A stretch of 64,000 nt of DNA from Eucalyptus grandis (lineage: Eukaryota; Streptophyta; Magnoliopsida; Myrtales; Myrtaceae): positions 3,992,199 to 4,056,198 of the forward strand of contig NC_052621.1 in the NCBI RefSeq assembly GCF_016545825.1, in the 5' to 3' direction. Each line of letters starts with the position of its first letter. Within the stretch, counting starts at the first letter, position 1. Below, one piece after another: positions 55,933 to 64,000 of this stretch. A program made the translations under genes and the position numbers. The notes under the pieces are model-generated. The model did no database searches, was not told where the DNA came from, and saw only the letters and a list, made by a program, of their open reading frames with translations.

Positions 55933-57311
55933 GCAACAAGCCTGGACGTTTACGAATCTAGTATCTTCGAGAGTGGTGGCGAGCAAGCAAATTGGACGAT
56001 CAGGTCAAGCACCGAAGAAGAAGACCATCCTTCGTGCTTTCTCTCTCTCGTCTCGATTCTCACGTGTGTTTGCCTTCGAGATTCTGAATTGCCGCCCCCC
56101 AAGACGTCCCATTGTCTTTCCTTTATATTCATGAGAAGATTGAGCTCCAAGACAAAAATTGAACTTCCACTTTCCTTTACTGAATTATGCACGATCCCCT
56201 CTATTTCTTTCCACCTTTGAACATGCAAAATATATTCTCCTTTTTGGCCTTACGTAGTCAGGCCATATGTAACCCATCCGCGTCCTTTTCTTTCCTTTTT
56301 TTTTTCTTTCCTACAAACAAGAGAATCGGTCGCTGCAATATTCGAAGAATTATGGCCATATGAAATATTATGCTGATGATAGCCTAATTAATTTCCAAGT
56401 TGAGCACAATGTAATTTTCAGTTATGGACTCAGCTCAATTAATCTCATTTCATGGACTCAAACATGGTAATTGGGCCCCAAACCATACCCGCACCGATCC
56501 AATTATTTCAATAAGCTCAGAACTATTTGCTCAAGCTCATCTACCTAAATCCACCTTTCGCCGTTCAATTTATATGCAAAATGCATTTAATACTCTTAAA
56601 AACTATATGCTATGCAATTTAGTATTTTTGTTTGGGGTTAAAATTATTCCCTAATTTTTAATGCAATAAATAAATGACTGGATCGCCAAAATTTAGGTGT
56701 CAACAAAGTTCGAGACAATTTCTTTAGAAAGGCCCCGGCCTAGGGAGGGAATGAGCGAAAGTGTCCCTGGGGAAGACGTTTGTCTTCTAAAAAAGGAATG
56801 AGGGCTTGGTATTCGTGCTACGGGACTATAATAAGGCGGCCATGCTTAAGCATAATTGGATCCTCTTTATTGACAAGGAATCCCTTTAGTGCAAGTGGAT
56901 CTATTCGACTTTTTAAAAATGAGAAACTTCTAGGTGGTTAGGAAACCAACCCACCGCTCATAGGCCTAGAATAAAATTTTACAACTTAGGAGGGAGTTCC
57001 GACTTTCCTTCCTTTGGAGGATAGGAGATGACCTCTTAGTGTCCTTCTAGTTTGACCATTGGCACTCGAGAGGTCCCCTAAACCTACTGTTTTCGGACTC
57101 TCTCATTTATAGTTCCGCTTATACATGCAAGCGACGATAGCCGACCTTTTCTCCCTTTTGGCCACCCATCAAGACAGATAGAGTCTTAGGAGTTTCCCCT
57201 ACCTATCCTTTCTCAGGTCCCTAATCGGTTTAACTGGATGGAAAGTTCCTCTGGATTATTCTTGGTTGCCTCGGCTTGGGAGGCCATTAGAAGCAAGAAG
57301 AACTGGTTTCC

Positions 57312-57660
57312 TTGGGCCGCTTTAATTTGGTGCAACACGATCTCTCCGAGGTTCCAATTCAACCTTGGCTTATTACCAAGAACCGACTAGCTACACAAGT
57401 TCTTCTCTTATCATATGGTAGGATAGACAATGTGGCGTGTGCTTTTTGCAAGTCGACACCAGACTCCATCGATCATCTATTTTTTAGCTGTTGCATCATT
57501 GTTAGCCTTGCTTTCTTTTGGACTACTAGATGCAACCTCCCTTGGTGCAATAGTCTTCATCGGAGAATCTTCAATGGGCAATGAAGTTTCTTTCGGCAAG
57601 GATTTCTATCACTGCATCGCCCGGTTCTCTTTGGTGCCTTATGCTACTTAATTTGGAAGA
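57312..57660 (+). pseudogene. LINE C-terminal zf-RVT segment
   Basis: Reads PWLITKNRLATQVLLLSYGR, then CAFCKSTPDSIDHLFFSCCI, the zinc-binding region found at the C-terminus of plant L1 reverse transcriptases. It continues the LINE interrupted at 44268. Upstream, 56820-56920 encodes a frame with RDYNKAAMLKHNWILFIDKE, the usual preceding block. Confidence 0.88.
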
Positions 57661-58105
57661 ACAGGAATAGTATTCTGTTTAGAGAACAAACGTTGGCGGT
57701 CTCTAAAGTTATTTTTGTTGTTGTGGCTTGAAATAGTATTCTGTTGTGGCTTGGTGTGGCTTGGTGCTCTAAAGCTGGAGATTGCTATTGCGAGGGTGTT
57801 TTTCTTGGTGGCTGTTCCGTAGCCGGCATTGGTGGGTCTGTTCTACTGGTTGTGGCTTCCGTCTTTAGGGTTCCCCTTTTTTTTTTTTTTTTTTTTTTAT
57901 AGTTATTGTTTGGCTGGCTAGTTGCCTTTGTTTTTAGCTAGCCGGTTGCCTTGTTTGGCCCTTTTGGCATTGTTGCCTTGTCTTAGTGACTTGTTGTTTC
58001 TGTCAACACCCTTCTACTCGTTCTAACTAATTTGTCTTTATGGGTGTAATTTTTTGGTACCAATCCGCTTCACCAAAAAAAAAAAAAAACTCTATAAGGT
58101 TTTCA

Positions 58106-58490
58106 ACCTTAAAGACATTCAAATTGACATATGCACTCACTTTTTGAGTTTAAGGAGCTGACATAGATATTGTGGACCTAGATCATTAATTGATTTTGTA
58201 ACGATTGTGTTCAACGAGGGCAGAAAGTGGTCACCGAGAGAATCTAAACAAGGAACGACTCCTGATAGGTTTCTAGGATGGCAAAGAGGACATAAATGAA
58301 CCACTAAATAGGGAGAGCAATTTTGAAATGTGTGTGTGTTTATTAAAATTGGAATTAATTGACGGAGGTACTTTTCCATGTAATGACAAATTTTGCTTTG
58401 AAACTTTAAAGTTAAGGGAGCCCATTCTAAAGCATTACCCGGATGAGAAAATATTGGGTGGTCCGGGACCTCCACGTCAGCGTGGTCCCG
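58106..58490. other. Right-hand continuation of the UGT-D 3' flank, then spacer
   Basis: Bases 58106-58200 (aaagacattcaaattgacat, atattgtggacc) resume the flank broken at 39505. Beyond 58200 the similarity fades. Bases 58330-58345 are a short GT run. Confidence 0.6.
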
Positions 58491-59127
58491 GACCACTCAC
58501 GCGGCGCCAAGTAGAATTGTGGGCCCCTTGCTGTCTCTACTCCTCTTCTCTCCCACTTCGTTCCAATTCAAACCAACGCGCGGGCATTCTCTCTCCTCTC
58601 TCTTCTCACTCTGTCCCCTCTTTCCTGACCCGACGACTCTCTCCCAAATAGCGCTCGCTCTCCGACGACGGCCGCGCTCTCTCCGACGACGGCGACGCTC
58701 CCTGCAGACGACGGCCTGTCTCTCTACTCGCCGGCCTCTTCGCTCTCCGACGACGGAGACGCTCCCTCCCGACGACGGCCGTGCTCTCTTCGACGACGGC
58801 GACGCTCCCTCCTGACGACGGCCTCTCTCTCTACTCCACGGCCTCTTCGCTCTCCGACGACGGCGACTCTCCCTCCCGACTACGGCCCCTCTCTCTACTC
58901 CACGGTCTCCTCCTCCCGACCTCTTTGTTCCCGAATCGCGCTCTCTCCTGACGCTGGGCTTTTCCGACGAGGGCCGCGCTCTCTCCGCTATGGTCAAAGC
59001 CGTCTCTCCCGAGAAGCCCTAGATCTGCAACGACAATCCCCGCTTCACTTCGTACAGGGCCGACGAGGTCCTTGGTCGGAACTGGTGAGTTGGTCCTCTC
59101 GTGTCGATTTGATTCGTGGGGCTTTTC
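58491..59127 (+). repeat. CT-rich region with repeated ctccgacgacggc units
   Basis: The motif tctccgacgacggc recurs about eight times between 58655 and 58870, within longer imperfect units (cggcctcttcgctctccgac). The region looks like the promoter or 5' UTR of a gene. A frame from ATG 58990 (MVKAVSPEKP) hits a stop after ten codons and then reads NPRFTSYRADEVLGRNW up to a GT donor at about 59084. I do not recognise it. Confidence 0.55.
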
Positions 59128-59465
59128 CCGGCCGCCTCTGTTTTGGTCGGTCTAGCGGGTATTGGAAATGGAGAGGATTTCTGGGCTCTGCTCTTCTTTT
59201 GTTTTGCTGTATAGGGGTATTCCTGGGATCTATCTGTCGGATGAAGGAGAGCTTGTTGTTTTGAAGTTTGAGATATGTTGTAAAGGAGCGATTTTTCCGG
59301 CTGCCTCTGTTTTGGTCGTTCTAGTGGGTAGTGGAAATGGAGAGGATTTCTGGGCTCTGATCTTCTTTGTCTTACTGTTTGGGGTAGTCCTCGGATCTAT
59401 CTGAAGAATGAAGGAGAGCTTGTTGCTTTGATGTTTGAGATTTGTTGTAAAGGAGCGACTTTTCG
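59128..59465. repeat. 169-bp tandem duplication
   Basis: Units 59128-59296 and 59297-59465 share ccgcctctgttttggtcg, aatggagaggatttctgggc and gaaggagagcttgttg. Confidence 0.92.
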
Positions 59466-60518
59466 CGGAGGGCATGGTATGTGAGAGAATTTGAAGGATA
59501 GAAGGAATACGAGGTAAGAGATGTTGATTGGTGTACCAGAGAGCGTGAAAATAGGGAGGTTTTATTGGTACATCATCAGTAATAATTTCAATTTGGGGTG
59601 TGGTCTTGTAATATAGATATAGCATATTTAATAGGCAGACCAATCAGAATACAGGATTACATTTCGCTTGTAGGACTCAAGTAAAGCTTTTCCGCAGGTA
59701 CAAGCGAATTCATCATAACTACTCAGCAGTCAGCACATATCCTGTCATGTGAATATGTATCTATTTTTAGGGTGAATTGAATCAGCGATGCCCAACTTGT
59801 CCTTCTTTTCTCAGTTTTTACATGCAGCATCAAGAGGAAACTTTCTTTATGACGTTTTCTTCATCAGTATTTTGTTCTCTCTGGAGTAGAACATACTTTG
59901 ATTTGCGATTGCTGTGTGTATATGGTTTTTGTTTTCTTGCGGCGACATTTTCAATTGTTGCCGTGACATGAAAGGAAATTGGAGGAAGAGTATGAAGCAC
60001 TTACTAAATCAATAGTATTCCATATCAGTTATTTAATTTCACAGCATTTTGCATCACTAACAGCCAAATTTTCTATTAATTAATAATATACTTAAGAGTC
60101 TTTGTGACAAATGTATTCTGGTTGTAACTTCTGCAGAAATAGATCTTAGGTTCACATTGCTGTATTAAGGAGTGCTACAAGACCAGGAAGATCTTTGTTT
60201 CTGTATGTTTTTGCCTCTCTGTACTTGGGCTAACATTTTAGTCTGACAGTCATGGGTATTGAGTACACTAAGGATTGCAGTAGTGTCTGAAGAAAGAATC
60301 TATACTAGGTAAATGTGTTTATGCTAAGTGGCAACTGGGCAGGTTGAGTTGTGATAAACTGCTTATGATGTTAAATTAATAAATTGATCTTTGTTTTCTT
60401 GTGATAGGAAGCAAGATGCATGGCTTTTCTATTCATCTGGTTTAATTATGTTGTGCTGCTGATGCTTCCCGACCCTTTGCTATTGATTAAATAAGGTTTT
60501 GTCTTTTCTTCTTGTCAG
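59466..60518. other. Spacer before the ARI8-like exons; no RING exons found
   Basis: The RING1-IBR-RING2 coding exons expected upstream of an ARIADNE C-terminus are not recognisable here in any frame. Sequence is AT-rich, intron-like. Confidence 0.45.
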
Positions 60519-62234
60519 CTCAATAAGCTTAGTGACACACAATGCCAGCCGGAGTCACAGTTGAAGTTCATCATAGGGGCCTGACAACAGGTTTTATTAC
60601 TTAATTCAACTTAAATATGATTTATGTGATTTTCAGTTTGGAATGTAAATACAGCTGTTATATAGGTTAAAATCGATGGAGTGTTTTTGATTTTATTATC
60701 CCGACTCGCTTCGTGAAACTAAATTAGGCTCATTTGATGTTTGCAGATAGTTGAGCGTAGGCGAGTGCTCTAGTGGACATATGCATATGGTTATTATCTA
60801 CCAGAATATGATCATGCTAAGAAACAACTTTTTGAGTATTTGCAAGGTTTGTATTGGAGAGTAGGATTGTGGATAGACAATGGCCATGCATATCCTTCTT
60901 GTTTTCCTATTTACTTACATGAAATGGTTTCTTTACCAGGTGAGGCAGAGTTCGGATTGGAAAGGCTTCATCAGTGTGCAGAGAAGGAACTTCACCAGTT
61001 CCTTAGTGATGAGAATCCTTCTAGTAACTTTAATGACTTCTGCACCAAGTTAGCTAGACTTACCAGGTATCTTCTTGTCAAATTCAATTTTCATAATTAG
61101 TCGAGTAAAATATGTCTGGTACAAATTACAATTGTGTACAGTCAATTTTATTTAGACTTGAGTCTCTAGATATCCATCTATGAAATGGGAAATAGTTAGG
61201 CTACGATTAAAAAAAAAAGTGTCTCGTAAAGGAGGGGGGATAGGCATTCTGTCATATAGGCGAATGCCTGTCCATTTTTATTCTGAATAGCACATGAAAA
61301 TACTAATATTGGAATTGGTGATTACGTTCCTTTCGCCAAAAAATGTGCTTTATTGTTTCTGGAGAGAGCATGATATGTACCAATGAGCAGCTTCTTCCTG
61401 ATAAATTAGTGTATGTAATATTCCTGCGGAATCTTCTTTTTGGCTTCATATATTATGTAAAAAAGTTCTGGCGAAGCTCATGACTCATCCTGAGCATAGC
61501 ATTCCTATTTCTAATCCTGCTCTTTATTGTCAAGCTTTCAAAGTTTACTTTATGGAATAATATTGACTCTGCAGTTTATTGTTAACTTAAAAGCTGATTC
61601 GAGCCAAAAGCATTCTACTAGTTCTTTTGACTGGATTTTTATGCTAAAAAGATTGTTGATTCGAAAGTCAAACCTGGACAGTGGACTTACCAAGAATATG
61701 ATCTTCCAAAGGCATACGGCATTGGTTGGTTGTTATAAGGCTGTTGGACCGTTACTTGTTTATTTATTTAAGTTCATAGAGTATTAGTGGTAAACAATAA
61801 TTCTTGGAGCTGTTTTTCCATCACAAACACATCTCTCCTTTTATTAAAAGATCGGTGGCCCTCTCTACTTCAGCTGCAATTTAGTTTACATAGACACTTT
61901 TCTTAATAGCCTCTGTTGTGACTTCCAGAAGTAGCACCCATGTGTGCACATAGACATGCGTTTTGACTTTCTTACATCTGTTTTTGTTGCTACAGTGTGA
62001 CCAGAAACTACTTTGACAACCTCGTGAGAGCATTGGAGATTGGGCTATCAGATGTGGATTCCCATGGTGGTTGCAGCAGGGCAGCGAGCTCTAAGAATGG
62101 AGGGAGCAGCAAGGCAAGTTGAGGTGGTGGAAGGGGAAAAGGAACTACCAGCACTCGAGCTGGTTCCAGCCGAACCGACGTATGTTAATGTTAAATCTGC
62201 AACCACTTGCGAGATGTGCCAGCATTGCAAATGA
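60519..62234 (+). pseudogene. ARI8: ARI8-like (ARIADNE RBR E3 ligase) 3'-half pseudogene
   Basis: Exons with GT-AG borders: 60519-60590 (LNKLSDTQCQPESQLKFIIGA then TGA), 60747-60846 ([31 protein letters not shown]), 60940-61066 ([39 protein letters not shown]) and 61996-62234 (VTRNYFDNLVRALEIGLSD, VDSHGGCSRAASSKNGGSSK). This is the Ariadne helical domain and C-terminus of plant ARI7/ARI8 ligases. A Trp and a Lys codon are stops. The terminal RanBP2-type finger keeps NVKSATTCEMCQHCK but has lost its first Cys pair by a short deletion, and the Gly/Lys-rich linker is frameshifted. RING and IBR exons are missing from the window. Splice borders are well kept, so duplication, not retroposition, made it. 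Confidence 0.88.
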
Positions 62235-63706
62235 GGGTAGTGATGGGAAAATTTACAAAGAAGGATGGTTTTCTCCAGAAACACAACTTTCATGGACAAG
62301 GAACCAGTTCAAGCGCATGGGCAGTGTCCTATAAAAGGATTATTGGTATGAATCGTTCAAGTTCCCAGTGACATATCAATTATTAGGAGGCTTAACTATT
62401 GGTGTGGTGTGCTCACTGATTCAAGCACGAGCAGCAGCAGCTTTCGGCCTGTGTTTACTCTTGTTGTGTGTTGATGGTGGCGGCCTATAATGCCGGCCCA
62501 TGTATATAGGCTGTAGGGTTTCATTGTCGGTACCATACTAATTTGGCAAAGAAAAAGAAATAGTGACCGTCACCAATCATTTAATATTTCATCTATTTGC
62601 TGCTGGAAGAGGCAGATGTACTCCGTTTGTATTATATTTTGCATATTACTTTGTCTATTGGAGCTCATCTGATCCTTATTTTGAAAGGAATTACTTCGGA
62701 GTTTGTATTCTGTTGGATGCGTGGGGGCGCTCTAACTCAGACGGTTCAAAAAACCGAAAGGATGATTCTGCTTGTGTATGATGTGCTTCAAACAGAGAAT
62801 TTTTCTTAAGTATAATTGCAGTTCTCATATGAACGTGCACAGTCAACACGAACACATGGGTTCAGTCATTTATTACATGAAAAAGCAATTTACGTTTAAT
62901 GGGAACATGACATGTCTGTGGACAACAGCAATAGCTGCTTTGAAGCTTGGATGGGTCTCTTATGAGCTTTATTTGAATGTTGCGAAGCATAAGGAGCTAT
63001 ATATCTTAATTTTAATAGATTCCTGGTATTGATGGATGAGCTCAATTTGTTTAGTTTATTTGCAATATTCAAGTTACGATTTGAAATTTTTATTTATATG
63101 AGTAAATATCTAATGCTTCGTTTGTTCAATATATCTTATATACATGCCTAGATGAAATCATTCAACATTTTCTATCTGAACTATGATCTATGAAGGGGCT
63201 CAAGAGGTGAATTCACTTCATGAAATTGACAGATGTGGCTGAGTTTTACAATATATCGTGTGTTCTGTATTCAAACTTGCAGCAATTTCACTTGATATGA
63301 GCTAGAAGATCTAGTATCCTATGATGTGAGATTTGCAAGTTAATATGCGACTTTACGATGACATTCCTTTGCATTTAACACCAAAAACCATATGCTCATG
63401 GAGATTGTCAGGTTGCTACAATATGGGCCTTCAAATTCCTTAAGTTGATTAGGATAGGCATTGCAAACCAACTTTGATTAGTAGTTTTAATTGATTTTCC
63501 CTTTAATTACGGAAAATAAAAACATAAAAAGAGAATTCGAATGCCAAGTGGCGTAGGAATCTGACTATTTAGACCCCATGTATACAAAATTTTCATAGCA
63601 TTTATGTCACTGGAATAGCAAACCAATGCAATGATTTTGTATAATGCCTCCTTCCCAATACCCTTTTGATGAGACTTCGATTTTGTTTCTTCTCGATTCA
63701 TCTGGA
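62235..63706. other. 3' UTR-like and intergenic sequence
   Basis: Bases 62235-62560 look like the old ARI 3' UTR. The remainder is AT-rich without recognisable frames. Bases 63400-63700 probably include the 3' UTR of the minus-strand CDPK. Confidence 0.45.
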
Positions 63707-64000
63707 TCAGATTAAGAAGCCATGGGTGGAACATCTTTTAGCCTCTGAGGGAAGAATGCCTCCTTTCCAATGCCTGTTTAGCATCGCTCTCGAGTACTGG
63801 CGTGAAGCCATTTTCCAGTCCATGCTTGTTTTCATCATGGCCTTGAATTCATCATAACTGATCCGATCATCCTGAAATACATCCACCACAAAATGAGGAC
63901 TCTATTTCATATATGAACAAGATTACACAAATTTCAAATTGCAAGTTGTTCTGGTTATGTATTACCTTATCTAAATTAGCATTGAAAATGATGTCTTCAA
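63707..64000 (-). CDS. Calcium-dependent protein kinase, C-terminal exons (partial)
   Basis: The penultimate exon (from beyond 64000 to 63966) ends [16 protein letters not shown] intron covers 63965-63872. The last exon (63871-63707) reads [32 protein letters not shown] and then [20 protein letters not shown]. This is the fourth EF-hand and tail of a CDPK, which couples calcium to Ser/Thr phosphorylation. The joined EF loop is [12 protein letters not shown]: position 1 is Asn not Asp and position 6 is Asp not Gly, so calcium binding may be weak. After RAMLN the usual ALS-K-like ending is replaced by unrelated residues, which could be a late frameshift. The kinase domain lies outside the window, so integrity cannot be judged. 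Confidence 0.82.

Larger units (their letters stand above)
44269..56705 (-). mobile_element. Ty3-gypsy-type solo LTR (about 2.9 kb net) inside the LINE
   Basis: The plus strand starts TGTTAAGCCTAG and ends TTTAGGTGTCAACA; the reverse complement begins TGTTGACACCTAAATTTTGG, a start typical of Tat/Ogre-like gypsy LTRs (inference). LINE coding sequence stops at 44268 and its downstream part resumes after 56705. No clear 5-base TSD remains. The LTR itself is split at gcaac (46420-46424 and 55933-55937) by the Copia element. It has no coding sequence. Confidence 0.65.
39506..58089 (+). mobile_element. L1-type LINE (about 6.1 kb net), interrupted by an LTR stack
   Basis: The boundaries are set by the 16-base duplication ctctataag-R-ttttca at 39490-39505 and 58090-58105, with a poly-A run (58076-58089) immediately before the right copy. 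Domains in order: ORF1 with DUF4283-like and zinc-knuckle parts (to 41237), endonuclease (41738-42440), reverse transcriptase (43080-44268), and after the 44269-56705 insertion the C-terminal zf-RVT segment (57312-57660) and 3' UTR. Many stops and shifts show it is dead. Confidence 0.9.

Noticed and set aside
58497..58997. Minus-strand Arg/Glu-rich frame of 166 codons
   Set aside because: Explained by repeated ctccgacgacggc units read backwards; no domain and no start context.
1..64000. CRISPR arrays, prokaryotic operons, rRNA or tRNA genes
   Set aside because: None seen. Direct repeats present are transposon-derived or simple tandem duplications, and all genes are plant nuclear families with introns. 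The tRNA-like stretch at 30040-30090 belongs to a SINE head.

Overview
The window is nuclear DNA of a flowering plant, most likely a woody dicot. The evidence is spliced genes with GT-AG introns, plant-only families (UGT glycosyltransferases with a PSPG box, PDR-type ABCG, DUF868, ARIADNE E3 ligase, CDPK), plant retrotransposons (SIRE-type Copia, Ty3-gypsy LTRs, L1-type LINE, tRNA-derived SINE) and AT-rich spacers. A Myrtaceae-like source is only an impression from the repeat style.

Layout. 0-7.4 kb: remnants of GC-cored TIR elements, then a tandem segmental duplication (about 1.0-3.0 and 5.2-7.4 kb) split by a MULE-type MITE and a hAT-type element. Copy 2 keeps an Ala/Pro/Lys-rich repeat ORF on the minus strand. 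7.4-14.8 kb: repeats, an unrecognised broken minus-strand gene (9.8-10.4 kb) and a DUF868 gene with a late frameshift (12.7-13.8 kb). 14.8-39.2 kb: an array of four UGT94-like copies, all on the plus strand (A fragment, B internally deleted but open, C pseudogene, D pseudogene), around one intact ten-exon tRNA dimethylallyltransferase gene (IPT2-like, minus, 16.1-20.6 kb). Copies B and C are each followed by a truncated antisense PDR-type ABCG first exon, so a UGT-ABCG module was duplicated and then decayed. 33-58 kb: two nested transposon stacks inside UGT copy D. Its intron holds a gypsy solo LTR, which holds a SIRE-family solo LTR, which holds a GC-cored TIR element. Its 3' flank holds a 6.1 kb LINE, which holds a second gypsy solo LTR, which holds a 9.5 kb SIRE-type Copia element with both LTRs, a perfect TSD and an env-position ORF. 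58-62.5 kb: simple and tandem repeats and a 3' ARI8-like pseudogene. The window ends inside the C-terminal exons of a calcium-dependent protein kinase (minus).

The only genes that look plainly functional are IPT2 and possibly the CDPK, which is cut by the window edge. UGT copy B is the most provocative locus: a clean deletion removed the acceptor-binding N-domain but left an open, spliceable 257-residue protein with a complete PSPG box. I see no prokaryotic features, CRISPR array, rRNA or tRNA gene, and no coherent new multigene system. What stands out is the sequence of nested insertions and the duplicated, decaying UGT-ABCG array.
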